From: Bilabrum cf. latius
Taxonomy: Eukaryota; Bigyra: Bicosoecida; Bigyra; Bicosoecida
Assembly (NCBI GenBank): GCA_965178125.1
Contig: OZ237756.1
Span: 682,001 to 746,000 of the forward strand
Direction of reading: 5' to 3'
DNA: 64,000 nucleotides
Shown: piece after piece, positions 40,467 through 52,072 of the stretch
How positions within the stretch are numbered: position 1 is the first letter of the stretch
Layout of the letters: the number at the start of each line of letters is the position of its first letter
Notes under the pieces: model-generated
Databases searched by the model: none
What the model was told of the DNA's origin: nothing
The model's input: only the letters and a program-made list of their open reading frames with translations
Made by a program: the position numbers and the translations under genes

Positions 40467-41738
40467 ATGTCAGTTTCGGAGGACCTGAGGCAGCCTGTAG
40501 TGGATGCAGGTGCGCTGCCCGGGCTGGTGGGCCTGCTTGGATCTAGCAAGGGCTTGGAGGCCGAGACGGCGGCTTGGGCACTGCTTAATATCGCAGCTGG
40601 ATCGGAGGGTATGAGGCAGACTGTAGTGGATGCAGGTGCGCTGCCCGGGCTGGTAGTGTTGCTTGGATCCAGCAAGGGTTTGGAGGCCGAGAGAGCGGCA
40701 TGGGCACTGCTTAATATCGCAGCTGGATCGGAGGGCCTGAAGCATGCTGTAGTGGATGAAGGTGCGCTGCCTGGGTTGGTGTGCCTGCGTGGATCCAGCA
40801 AGGGTTTGGAGGCTGAGAATGCTGCATGGGCGCTTCAAAACATTGCTAATGCGTCCAATAGCCTGAAGCGGGCTGTACTGGATGCAGGTGCGCTGCCCGG
40901 GCTTGTGGACCTGCTTGGATCTAGCAAGGGCTTGGAGGCCGAGACGGTGGCATGGGCACTGCTTAATATCGCAGCTGGATCATACGACCTGAAGCAGGCT
41001 ATAGTGGATGAAGGTGCGCTGCCCGGGCTGGTGGGCCTGCTTAGATCTAGCAAAGGCAAGGAGGCCAAGACGGCGGCTTGGGCACTGCTTAATATCGCAG
41101 CTGGATCGGAGGGTATGAGGCAGACTGTAGTGGATGCAGGTGCGCTGCCCGGGCTGGTAGTGTTGCTTGGATCCAGCAAGGGTTTGGAGGCCGAGAGAGC
41201 GGCATGGGCACTGCTTAATATCGCAGCTGGATCGGAGGGCCTGAAGCATGCTGTAGTGGATGAAGGTGCGCTGCCTGGGTTGGTGTGCCTGCGTGGATCC
41301 AGCAAGGGTTTGGAGGCTGAGAATGCTGCATGGGCGCTTCAAAACATTGCTAATGCGTCCAATAGCCTGAAGCAGGCTGTAGTGGATGCAGAAGCGCTGC
41401 CCGGGCTTGTGGACCTGCTTGAATCTAGCAAAGGCGAGGAGGCTGAGAATACGACATGTGCACTTCTTAACATTGCAGCTGGATCGAAGGACCTGAAGCA
41501 GGCCGTGGTGGATGCAGGTGCGCTGCCTGGGCTGGTGGTGTTGCTGAGATCGGGCAAAGGCGAGGAGGCTGAAAATGCGGCGAGGGCCATTTCGAATACT
41601 GCAGCTGGATCGAAGGACATGAAGCAGGCCGTTGTGGATGCAGGTGCGTTGGGCCCACTAAGGCAGCTGAGGGACTCTATCACAGGACCAACTCGTACGA
41701 GGGTCCGAGCGGCTCTGCTGGTTTCGGGCGAGGCGTGA
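40467..41738 (+). CDS. Armadillo-repeat protein, 5'-truncated paralogue
   Basis: 423 residues made of ten ARM-type repeats of 42 residues (DAGALPGLVGLLGSSKGLEA followed by AWALLNIAAGSEG). TGA stop, no in-frame TAG. The 3' half and flank match the gene ending at 55237. The 5' end is fused to a dispersed repeat at ~40470, so it lacks the pseudokinase region and probably the original start. Repeats 40601-41104 and 41105-41370 are nearly identical at 504-bp spacing, a recent four-repeat duplication. ARM arrays form protein-binding superhelices. Whether this copy is expressed is unclear. Confidence 0.65.
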   Translation: MSVSEDLRQPVVDAGALPGLVGLLGSSKGLEAETAAWALLNIAAGSEGMRQTVVDAGALPGLVVLLGSSKGLEAERAAWALLNIAAGSEGLKHAVVDEGALPGLVCLRGSSKGLEAENAAWALQNIANASNSLKRAVLDAGALPGLVDLLGSSKGLEAETVAWALLNIAAGSYDLKQAIVDEGALPGLVGLLRSSKGKEAKTAAWALLNIAAGSEGMRQTVVDAGALPGLVVLLGSSKGLEAERAAWALLNIAAGSEGLKHAVVDEGALPGLVCLRGSSKGLEAENAAWALQNIANASNSLKQAVVDAEALPGLVDLLESSKGEEAENTTCALLNIAAGSKDLKQAVVDAGALPGLVVLLRSGKGEEAENAARAISNTAAGSKDMKQAVVDAGALGPLRQLRDSITGPTRTRVRAALLVSGEA

Positions 41739-42380
41739 TCTTCGGTAAAAGTCCATGGATATCCAATGTATCTTTGGGAAGCTAGCTGATCGGGCCCTTG
41801 TCAAGGTGCTTGTACTGCCCTTAACTGTAGTACAAGCACATGATGAGGCTACTGGTAGTACAGGCGTGGACGGGCAAGAAGAGGAGGGTGACGATGATGT
41901 CATAGGAGGTCTTGAGATACGTGACGTGGCTTGCGTCGGGGCAGGAGGTGGTGGATTGCAGGGTGCGGCGGGAGGGGCCGTAGGTCCAGCTCCGAGCGAA
42001 TGCGGTGGCTGTGGGTGCTTGGTCTGGTGGATTGCTGAGCGGTCAGTTCGCGTCGTTCCGTCAGGAGGTACAGGTGGAGCGGGCCCGTTGGGAGGCCGCC
42101 CGCCGGTCCTCGTCCTCGTCTAGGGGACACACGGGGGGCAGCTTCAGCGGTGGGATCTGTACGGTCGTGGGAGGTCCTCGGGGGGGGGAAGGGGGGGGTT
42201 GTTAATCAGAACTCGGGAGTTGGATGTGCCATCTTGCCTGATTGCCTGAAGTACAGGCGAATCCACCTTCGTGCCAGCCGAACCCAGTGCGCGGCATCTC
42301 AGCTACGGCGCCGTGCACGCTGTGGTCCCGTTTAACTGAAGTCCGGGCATGTGCCAGTGAGGGCAGATGAATCCTCGGAG
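41739..42380. repeat. 3' flank shared by the two armadillo genes
   Basis: 41739-42190 matches 55238-55385 plus 57017-57340, i.e. the same flank without the hAT insertion. The empty target GCGTGGAC is at 41864-41871. G-rich towards the end. No gene is called. Confidence 0.75.
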
Positions 42381-42385
42381 CACCC

Positions 42386-42670
42386 TAAGGGTGGGGGTGG
42401 CAGGCAGGTGCAGCGAGTGCTAGTGCAGGGCATCGTCCCCATCAGCGAGGGCACTCTAAGGGTGGGGGTGGCAGGCAGGTGCAGCGAGTGCTAGTGCAGG
42501 GCATCGTCCCCATCAGCGAGGGCACTCTAAGGGTGGGTGTGGCAGGCAGGTGCAGCGAGTGCTAGTGCAGGGCATCGTCCCCATCAGCGAGGGCACTCTA
42601 AGGGTGGGGGTGGCAGGCAGGTGCAGCGAGTGCTAGTGCAGGGCATCGTCCCCATCAGCGAGGGCACTCT
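42386..42670. repeat. 71-bp minisatellite, four copies
   Basis: Units start TAAGGGTGGGGGTGGCAGGC at 42386, 42457, 42528 and 42599, with a partial copy at 42670. Almost identical, hence recent. Confidence 0.9.
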
Positions 42671-42773
42671 AAGGGTGGGCTCACCAGACGGTGGGGCCAC
42701 AGCTCATAGATCAAAAAAATCTAGCGATGGAAGCCTGCTCGATCCGGATGTGGTCGTCATGCCGTTGGCATGT

Positions 42774-45700
42774 CGGTTCGAGCTGCCCGGGCTAAACTTG
42801 CCGGCTGCTCCTCTCTGGACCGTTTAGGAGCACTCGCATGAAATCGTGTTCGGTGAGGTAGATGCAGGACGTAGATATGATATGATATATATGGGGGGAT
42901 GTTCTAGAGACATTAGAATATGTCGTGGGGATCAGGTGGGGATAGTGATGTGAGGGATCCTGCAGAGAAGCGCCTGTAAGCCTGATGGTTGGATGTAGTT
43001 TCGATTGCGATGGACCACCTCTGTTCCTGGCAGCCTAACCTGGATCCAATTACCCGCAGTCCTTTGTTGGCATTGCATTAATCCTGCCGATTTCCCCGCT
43101 ACAGCCTCACCACAAGCGCACGTGACGGCTTCATCCGCCCCTTCACACGGCCTCGGCCACCGGATGCTCTTCATTCGCATCGATCGCCTTGTCGTCTTTC
43201 TTGGCAATCCCTGGCTTCGTGTTCCTGCATTTAAAGAAGTAGGTGGCTGCTCCCACCGTGACGGCAATGACGACGACCACCACCACCACGATGATGATGA
43301 CCATGCTGGCCCCTCCCTCGTCGCCATCCTCGTCCGTGGAAGGAGCCACAGCCTCCTCCACTTGCTGGTCCTATTCTTGTACGGTGACCTCCACGGCAAT
43401 ACTCGTCGTATCAACCGCGAGTAGCTGGGCTATCTCGGCGGGCGCAGCCATCCTGAGCACCTCCACCAGCGTCTCATCTTCGGACGTGGTCCTGTTGCCC
43501 CGCAGGAAGTCCAGGATATCCTGCCTCGTCTGCTCCACGTCGGTGCGCTCCAGCGGAATAGTCACGGTGAAGTCCAGCTCTGTGGTGGAAACACCATTTT
43601 CCTCTGAGCCCGAGGCCTGAAGGGAGCGGCCCCTGCTGGTCGAGGACGGGGTCAGTCGGTCGATGACCACATCATCGCTTCTAGCCACGTCCCCGATGGC
43701 AGTGATGAAGGGAGTCAGCAGGATCGACTCGAAGATGGGCGTGGTCACGCTCTACACCTAAGTCCCGGATACCCTGATGCGCCTGCCCCTGCGTCTCTTG
43801 GGAGCCGTGCACGTGTTGCTGCTGGCCGAGCACACGAGTCCACTTGCACAGTTGGCTGTGAGGATGCAGGTCCTACCCTGAGAGCACAACGAGCAGCCTT
43901 CAGCAGACGCGTCCCCGCAGTCAATGTCGGTTTCCTGGCCGTTGGTCTCGCCATCACTGCATGTCGATCCTGCGGCACTACCGGTGCTGGATGTGCTCGG
44001 CATGGGCGAGGTGCTGGGGCTGCTGGTGATGCTCGGCGAGGGCGAGGTGCTGGGACTGCTGGTGATGCTCGGCGTGGGCGAGGTGCTGGGACTGCTGGTG
44101 ATGCTCGGCGTGGGCGAGGTGCTGGGGCTGCTGGTGATGCTCGGCGTGGGCGAGATACTGGGGCTGCTGGTGATGCTCGGCGTGGGCGAGGTGCTGGGGC
44201 TGCTGGTGATGCTCGGCGTGGGCGAGATGCTTGGGCTGCTGCTCGGGGTGGTCGACGGCGACGGCGACGGCGATGGAAATACCACTCCATTGAACAGGAT
44301 CCAAGTAGCCCCACTGCCCTGTCCTCCATCATCATCGCTGGCTGCCCCCACTGCGAGGTCGGTGGTGCCATCTCCGTCCAGATCGCCTAGGGATGCCACG
44401 GAAGATCCGAAGAAGTCACCACCGACCAGCTCGCCGGTGAAGCCGCCTTCCGTATCGGAGATCTTCTGGTGGGACTTGACGGTGCCGTTGGCGTTCAAGA
44501 AGAGGATCCAAGTTGCCCCACAGTCGTCTCTTCCATCATCATCTCCGCGCGCCCCCACTGCGAGGTCAGTGGTGTTATCTCCGTCCAGATCGCCCAAGGA
44601 TGCCACGGAGGATCCGAAGTAGTCAATACGGTCCAGCTCGCCTGTGAAGCCGCCTTCCGTATCGGAGATCTTCTGGTGGGACTTGACGGTGCCGTTGGTG
44701 TTCAAGAAGAGGATCCAAGTAGCCCCACGGTCGTCTCCTCCATCATCATCGTTGGCTGCCCCCACTGCGAGGTCAGTGGTGTTATCTCCGTCCAGATCGC
44801 CCAGGGATGCCACGGAGGATCCGAAGTAGTCAAAGTTGTCCAGCTCGCCGGTGAAGCCGCCTTCCGTATCGGAGATCTTCTGGTGGGACTTGACGGTGCC
44901 GTCGGCGTTCAAGAAGAGGATCCAAGTTGCCCCACGGCGATCTCCTCCATCACCATCGTTGGGCGCCCCCACTGCGAGGTCGGTGGTGCCATCTCCGTCC
45001 AGATCGCCCAGGGATGCCACGGAGGATCCGAAGTAGTCAATACGGTCCAGCTCGCCGGTGAAGCCGCCTTCCGTATCGGAGATCTTCTGGTGGGACTTGA
45101 CGGTGCCGTTGGTGTTCAAGAAGAGGATCCAAATAGCCCCACGGTCTCGGCTTCCATCATCATCATCTCCGCGCGCCCCCACTGCGAGGTCGGTGGTGCC
45201 ATCTCCGTCCAGATCGCCCAGGGATGCCACGGAGGATCCGAAGAAGTCCGCATTGCCCAGCTCGCCTGTGAAGCCGCCTTCCGTATCGGAGATCTTCTGG
45301 TGGGACTTGACGGTGCCGTTGGCGTTCAAGAAGAGGATCCAAGTAGCCCCACGGCCCCGGCCTCCATCATCATCGTTGGCTGCCCCCACTGCGAGATCGG
45401 TGGTGCCATCTCCGTCCAGATCGCCCAGGGATGCCACGGAAGATCCGAACCTGCCGTCATTGCCCAGCTCGCCTGTGAAGCCGCCTTCCGTATCGGAGAT
45501 CTTCTGGTAAGATTTGACAGTCAAGTTAGCTTTTGTCGTACTCAGCTCTCGCCTCAAAGGGCGCTTTGCTGTCACAGCCATTGCGAGGTTGTACCCCATC
45601 GCAGCGAATACAGTTGGGGCAGCCGCCACGGCCGCCGCAATGATGCTGCGACAAGCAAATTGAGCGGATTCTAAAACATTAGGTTTTGATGTATGGCTTT

Positions 45701-46226
45701 ACCTACCGCAATGCTGCCAGGTGCACGAGATAAGAAGAGGGTGTAAGCCGCTGCAAGCGATTTTACAGTCCAACCGTTCTGCTCACAGGTATGCCTTCGC
45801 GCCAAACGTCAGAGGCATTTTTTGTTAATATCCGGATGTGGTTCTTCCAGCTGCGATGCTTCGAAGGGCATGAATCAAGTCAACGGAGCAGCATCGAGCA
45901 GTGAAGGGACAACAAGGTACTCGCAGGACACCATGCTTGGAGCTGGCAGTGTGCAACTGCTATGGAACAGTTGGTGGATCGTGTTTGCTCCGTGACACTA
46001 TGATATACCGACTAGTCTTGCGTGAAGTGTAGATGGGCCCTGGCTCTGTTGCCGAGCATCTGTAGCAGGCGGCATCCATATGGATCAACGGTACGAATAC
46101 CAAACGGCATCAGAACGTGTGGTCTTTAGATTGCTAGTATGATGCTTTATCTCACGTATGAGGCTGGATGTTGCAAGGGGCTTCGGGTGAGACCTCTCGA
46201 AAGCTGTATCAGCTGAATCAAGACTG
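42774..46226. repeat. Segmental duplication, copy B
   Basis: Partner of 8454-11910; collinear and closely similar, diverging after GAATCAAGACT. Confidence 0.85.
43143..45629 (-). CDS. FG-GAP-repeat single-pass membrane protein, copy B
   Basis: About 828 residues, same plan as copy A: hydrophobic N-terminus, six FG-GAP repeats, longer Ser/Pro/Thr mucin-like region, Cys-rich segment, membrane-proximal domain, transmembrane helix and short tail. Three in-frame TAG codons, two in the linker after RRIRVSGT and one before the juxtamembrane segment; TGA stop. Copy A has AGG where B has the first TAG, so the codon tolerates change there. The repeat region differs from A by shuffled and substituted repeats. 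Surface function is inferred from the domains. Confidence 0.8.
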
Positions 46227-46532
46227 ATGAGCGAACGGACAAATTCTGAACAGATTCTAGACCTTTCTTTGATTCTCAAGAACTTTCCACGCAAAGCTCT
46301 ATTCCGATCACGGTCAGTCTCACAAGATTCTGCATCCTGAGCTCTAAATATTGGTATCTTTACGTTATTTTGGGGAACTGGTCAAGCCAATATATCAAGA
46401 ATGTTTTACAGGCTTGTTTGTCTCCGATTCGGGCAGCGCGCCTTTGGAAAAATGCTTTACAGTAGCTCGGGTTCGATGCATTGCAGCTTTCCTCAGCTGT
46501 TCACGCTCTCAACACAATAAGTGTATTTGTAA
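45630..46532. other. Upstream region of the FG-GAP gene and unassigned DNA
   Basis: 45630-46226 is duplicated upstream sequence, presumably promoter plus a possible 5' exon ending at TTGTCGCAG. 46227-46532 holds nothing I recognise. Confidence 0.5.
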
Positions 46533-48986
46533 TCATGATGTTGTGTGAGCTAACAACATCAAACCTTGCTGATTTACAGGCTTGGAGCGCAGATCAAGCC
46601 AATAGAGTGACATCGGCGCGTCGTTGCAGGTCAGGTCCGATGGCCACTGGCCGTGAGCTAGCAAGCGCCCGCTGCCCATGTCGTCTGTGCCCCCAATGAG
46701 CTGCAGCGTCCCACCGAAGCCTTGCACGCTGGCATCCACTCGCAGGATGGCCCGCCGCCCGCGGTGCGGCGACGTCGGGAATCGTCGTGCTCTGTTGGAG
46801 GCGATGGCTGCTCGCATCACTCGCAAGACCTCGACGAGCACACTGTCCAGCTGGATCTTGACGGCCTTGTACCCCACGCGGCGCAGTAGGCACTGCATTG
46901 GCCGGAGCATCGGCTTGACGGTGTACAGGGCGTTGCTGCAGAAGCTGAGCTCTCCCACGAGCCGCTCCAGATCCTTCTTGGAGTCCACGGAGCCCGTCTT
47001 GATCACGGCGTCCAAGCGCGTGAGCATGCGCTGCTGCCGGCCCGCGGGCAGGGCGATGGTCATGCTGTCGAAGTCCAGAAGGTACCCCAGGTACTTCGTG
47101 CGGCCTCTGGGCCATTCCTTGGCTGCCTTGCTGCGGCTGATGCCGAAACCGAGCTCCGCCTCGCCCATGACGAGTGCCATGATCCACTCGGCGTGCCGCT
47201 GGCCGGCCAGCAACAGCTAGTCATCCGAGAACACGGTGGCGCGCATCGCTGGTGATCTCGGGACCAAGTTGATGCGCTCCTGGATTCGCCTGTTGAACGC
47301 CGTCGACACCGTGCAGGCCCACGCCGCGCTAGAGCTGGACCCCATGGAAAGGCAGCAGTACATGGCCGCTCGTGCACCGGTGCGAGTCCATACGTGGAGC
47401 CCGTCGCGTGCCGCCAGTCGCATGGAGTAGAACCAACGGCTGAAGTCCGTGGGGCAGCCGACCATGCGCTCACCTGGAGGGAGGTCGCGCCGGAAGCGCA
47501 CGGCCGCACGCATCACGTCGCGAATTTCATCCAACGGGCAGTCGCAGTACCGCTTGTACCCGATGAAGGCGTTCGGGCCGAGCCCCCGTGTCGAAGAGAC
47601 CTTGGCGGAGCCATCGACGATGGTGCGGAAGCTGCCCGCCTCCTTCTTGGCCACGAAACGCGTGGGGGACATGCGGGTCGGAGGGACGGCGCCCAGGTCG
47701 ACTGGGACTACCTGATGCTGACGGAGGGCCTCGCCGTGGGCAAGGTGTGCACTAGCCCTGGCGCCGGGCCAGGATTTGGCTCGCGCCGCGGCTGCCTCCT
47801 CCTCGGTGGCGTCATCCGGGATCTCTGGCTGAGCGTACCGAGGTTCCTCGATACTCCGATCTCGGGGGGCACCCGCCCCGGTGTCCACGCATGCAGGAAA
47901 GCCCCATCGGAATCCCGCGATCACGACCTCGTACAGGTGCAGGGACCGCCACTCCGCCGCGCTTCGTGGCTCCACGGGCGGGCACTTCTTGCCAAAGAAC
48001 ACCTCCATGCGTGCGAGCCGGGCCTGGGTGGAGCGTGAGCCTGCATGGTCGCCGGTCGTGATGGCGGTGTCGGCGAAGATGTCCTGAGCCAGACGCGCCC
48101 TGGTACCGAGCGTGGCTGGTGCGGTGGAGGCCCGCACCGGTGGAGCGGTGGTGAAGGCGCGCAAGTCCGTGGCAGGCAGGTCGTCCGTGGTCCGTGAGCC
48201 ATCCAACATGGGCTCGGCTGCCGGTCCCGTACCGCTCCGTGCCATCACTGAGGGCAGGGTGTGCGCGTTCCACGCCGCTCGTGCCGCCCGTGCGGGTCCT
48301 TGTACCGCCTCGTGCATTAGGCAAGCCGGGGGCTTGATCCGCCGCGTGGAATCCTGGATGGCTGCGGCAAGGCGGCCTGCCGTGGAGTCTGGCTACGAGG
48401 CAAGCGGCCCCGCTGTCGTCACGATGGCCTCCGGGAGGTCGTAGGCCCGCTCCGTGCGGGTCATCTGCGCCGAGGGCACCCGGGAGCTGGCCGGTAGAAC
48501 GTGCCCGCCCGCGCTCGTCCTCGTGCCCGCCTCCTGCGCCGTCTGCGCCGTCCGTGGCGTCGTCCTTGGCCGAGGTGATGCCCTGCCCCTTGCTGCCGCC
48601 GCCGAGGCCATGGCCACTGTCGCTGGCGTTCGTGTGGCCGGCGCTGGCGGCGACGCGGGCGGAGCACCTGACTCAGCGGGCCCGGTCTGCCTGCCGTCGG
48701 CCCCGGCCCGCCAGCGCCGCTGGTCCGAAACCGTGCTGGCCAGGTGGCGAGGGTTGATGGGAGAACTTGTCCATCTGGTTACCGGCGGCTGCCTCGGGAG
48801 GTGCCGCGCCTGGTAGAGTGGTGCCTTCGTGCGCTGCACCTGAGCGGCTGCCCTTCCAGCTGCCGTCCGTCCGGGCAACCCTTGCGGGTGCCGGCCAATT
48901 TCCTCCTGCCATCCAGAGAACTCCTCCTTGTTCCCCAGAAGGGGCTGCCGCCGAGTCGGCGTAGCCCTCATGAAAGCCGGCACCAT
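46533..48986 (-). CDS. Reverse transcriptase/RNase H retroelement polyprotein
   Basis: About 816 residues in one frame across TAG at 48393 and 47217, ending TGA. RT motifs in order: RFVAKKEAGSFRTIVDGSAK, then PTDFSRWFYSMRL, YCCLSMGSSSSAAW, then FSDD-Gln-LLL, where the residue after the catalytic DD is TAG-encoded, then KYLGYLLDFDSMTIALP. An RNase-H-like RAILRVDASVQGFGGTL follows. The layout resembles DIRS/Ngaro or Ty3 elements. The N-terminal ~200 residues are Ala/Pro/Arg-rich and may be linker. No recombinase or integrase domain was seen. Confidence 0.7.
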
Positions 48987-49509
48987 GGGAGGCCAGTCCC
49001 ATGGTGACGACAGGAGCCCAGGTGCAACCCGAGCCCCAAATCCCCCTTGCGCCCAAGGCCAAGGTGCTCCCTAACAAGCGCCCCAGCTGGGCCCCTGCCC
49101 CAACGGCATGGCCTACTACGTCTGCCAGGGTTCTGCCCCAGCAGTAGTCGTCATTGGTGGTACCACGGCCCTCCTGACCGCTGGCACGCCCATCCTCTTG
49201 ATTGCCCCCCCACGGGCCCGCCACTTGAGACAGCTGCCCACGCCATCGTGCGGCGCCCAGCACCGGCAGTTGGTAGCACGTGGTGCTTCCGACTGCGTCC
49301 GGTGGCCGGGCTGTCCCCCCATCGGAGCCCTGCACGGGCACAGCCGCGGCGGCTGCGCCGGTGGGGCTCTTCGCCTCTCCTAGATCGAGTGACGTATCCG
49401 TCCGCTTGCACCGGCCCCGCCGGCGAGCGCTCCTCATCCGAGCAGCTCGTCGACGGTGCCTTCGTCGCCGCCCCCGTTGATAGTGGGTACCGCGGGGGCG
49501 ACCAGGCAG

Positions 49510-51372
49510 TCAGAACATCCGGTTCCATGCCCGATCGCAGGCTGGCTCGTCAGGCTTGGAGCAGCGTGGCGTGCGTGGCTGCTCGTCGATTTCACGGATG
49601 CGCTTCAGGCATGTGATCACCAGGCCTTCCACCTGGGGCTTTGGCGTCGCATAGCCAGCGAACGGCTGCAGCAGCTCCAATGCGTCAGCCCGTGGCGGGG
49701 CGTCGCGCTGCGGCCCCCGCCACCAGCGGGAGGCGTCCGCCCACAGGGTGTACGAGATGAACTGGTCACCAGCCCTCAGGATCGAGCACGACGGGACCGA
49801 CTGCCGCTGGACGGCTTGGGTCCACAACCAGATCAGGACCGTCTCTGGGGCAGCCTTGCGTGCCTTCAAGTCGATGCTTTGCCCGTAGGAGGAGATGGCG
49901 AGTTGGAGTAGCTCCCGGCGTGCTGCGAAGGCGCCGTCCCCATCGTCGAGAGGCGCGGCCTGCATGTCGTCTGCCGTGGCCTCCTCGAGCCGTCCTGTCA
50001 CCGTCTGGCGCAGTGCGATGCACTGGAGGCCCCTGTGCGCGAAGACCACCTGCAGGTCCGCGAGCAGCACACCCTGCCCACGGTCCCGCCCGTCGACTAA
50101 CGCGATCCGATGATACCCAGCGGCCCGCCTGTACTCCGCCTGGAATGCCGTCGCTGCCGCCACGAAGGCGCTCAGCGCCTTGGCCCCGTCCTTGGGTGCC
50201 TTGGCGTGTTCCGTTGCCGAGCCGCCGCCCATCGCTGCGTCCACTAGCGCCTTTGCCATCTCCGCCAGCTGTACTTGTCCCACCGTGGTGTCCAATCCTA
50301 TGCTCTACATGTCCGCCTGAAGTGCCCTGTCGATGAACTTGAACATCGCGCCCCGCAGCAGCGATGCAGCCGGTCCCATGTTGCTCTTGTCGGTTGCATT
50401 CGTATGCGCTGCTTCACGTCGCAGTGCTGCGGCCGTCGTGGCTGTCGGGGCTGAGGCCGGGGAGGCCGGTGCGAAGGGGACAGCGGGCGCTTCGATCTCA
50501 CCGAGTGCACGGGGGGGGAAGATGGCTGAGTGCCCCAGGGAGGCTGTCAGCTGCAGCAGGGCGCGGTCGTGCGGCGAAGCGGAGGCACCGCGCTCATGTC
50601 GGAGCGTGTTCACGGCAGACGCAAGGGTCTTCAACGAGGAGCGGCTGCTGGTGAGGGCGGCACTGTGGAGGAGCTGGAGGTTGTCGTCGAGGACGCCGTG
50701 GGCAGTGGCGTGGATCTGTAGCGCGTACCACTCCGCCGGGCAGGCCGCGGCGACCAGCAAGGCCAGCGCATCAGCTGCAGGCGTCAGCTTGGCCACGTGC
50801 GCCGGGCGCATGGCAGGGAGGGCATCAGTCTCCTCGGGGGCCGAACGCAGGTCCATCCCGCGAATCCAGTCGGACACCCAGGCCGTGAGCTGCTCCGCGA
50901 TGCTTGTGCCCCGGGGATTGGCTCCGCCAGCGCCACTGGCGGGCGCCGGCAGCTGGGCCAGGGGCAGGGCGCCAGCCGTCGGCCCGTCCGACACCACCGA
51001 AGTCGCGTCCACGTCAGTGTCGTTGCCATCCTCGTCATCCTAAGCGCCCCCCGCTGCGGCTTGGTCCACGTCGGCCGGGCCAGCGTCGGCAGAGGTGGCC
51101 GCCTTGGACGGGAACAAGCTGCGCGAGACGGTAGTGCTGAGGTACCCCAGGAAACCAGGCTGATTCTTGCGCGAGTACGAGGCAAGCCGTCCAAAGTACA
51201 TCCTGACGTTGGTCCGCAACGCTACAAGCGACGTGGCGTTGAGCGCGTCAAGGCGCAGGGAGCAGATATCGCGTTCGGACCTCGCGATGAGCCTATCTAC
51301 GGCGCCGGGGTCTCTCAAGAGCGTAGCAGCGGCAAGATCCTCCGCAGATGGCTCTTCGGGCAACCCTCTCAA
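49510..51372 (-). CDS. First ORF (gag-like) of the retroelement
   Basis: About 620 residues continuous over TAG at 51040 and 50305, TGA stop at 49510. Ala-rich and mostly helical, no zinc knuckle seen. It precedes the RT frame on the same strand, separated by about 520 bp of other-frame sequence, as ORF1 of a retroelement would. A separate open frame, MTSIELNGIREAVTARNGHA (51369-51530), may be its N-terminus through a splice or frameshift. Start uncertain. Confidence 0.45.
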
Positions 51373-51589
51373 GAACAGGGCCGGTGGCGCGCCAACAAGG
51401 CCGCGGAGAGCGTTGCGTCGGCATGGAGGGCCGTTGGTAAGTCGAGCACCAGCCGTAAGGCGGCATGGCCGTTGCGAGCCGTCACGGCCTCGCGAATTCC
51501 GTTCAGTTCAATCGATGTCATGGCAAATATATAGCGGCTGCTACGGGAGATACTACTGGGCTTCACCCCGAACGACTGGTTCTTCACCG

Positions 51590-52072
51590 GTCCACCTGAA
51601 TGCGGTATTCATCTGACACTACGAATGTACACACCACTTTCCCCATGCACCCGACTGGCCTCGTCGCCACATGGCTTCCTGTTCCTGTTCCCCGCCCTAG
51701 GGACCGTGTGCTTTGCTCCCAGCATTGCCATCTTGGCCCTATCCTTTCAGCTTGCACGCGCCGGTCCTGGCCGACCTGCCGTGCGCCCCATCTGTCCACC
51801 CGCCTGTTGGCCTTCTGCGTGCTGCTGGCCATGCAGTCCGCTGCCACCCGCGTCTCCCTCGTGCCTTGCACCTGGAGCCCCCATTCCTCCCGTTGTGTTC
51901 TCCCTGTTGACACCGCACTGTCGTCGCCTGTGCCGGTGTCCCCCTCTTCTTCTCCACCTCCTGTCCTCCTGCGCCCACCTCGTCTTCCGTCTCACCTCTG
52001 CTCCCCGTTGCTTCAATCCTGATGTCCGAGTACATATAACAGTTTGAGTGCGTGTGTGGGCCTCCCCTGTGG
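51590..52072. other. Intergenic, pyrimidine-rich
   Basis: C/T-rich on the plus strand between 51640 and 52015. No credible gene. It could include the promoter of the pseudokinase-ARM gene. Confidence 0.4.

Noticed and set aside
40470-41683. Minus-strand frames under the armadillo genes (also 53230-54841)
   Set aside because: Repeat-driven antisense shadows of 126-bp ARM units without independent features.
42386-42670. CRISPR-like array
   Set aside because: Units are contiguous 71-bp tandem copies without variable spacers, in a eukaryotic context.
46594-48324. Alternative frames over the RT gene (Ala/Arg/Pro-rich)
   Set aside because: Typical GC-rich shadow frames. The RT and RNase H motifs are only in the frame annotated.
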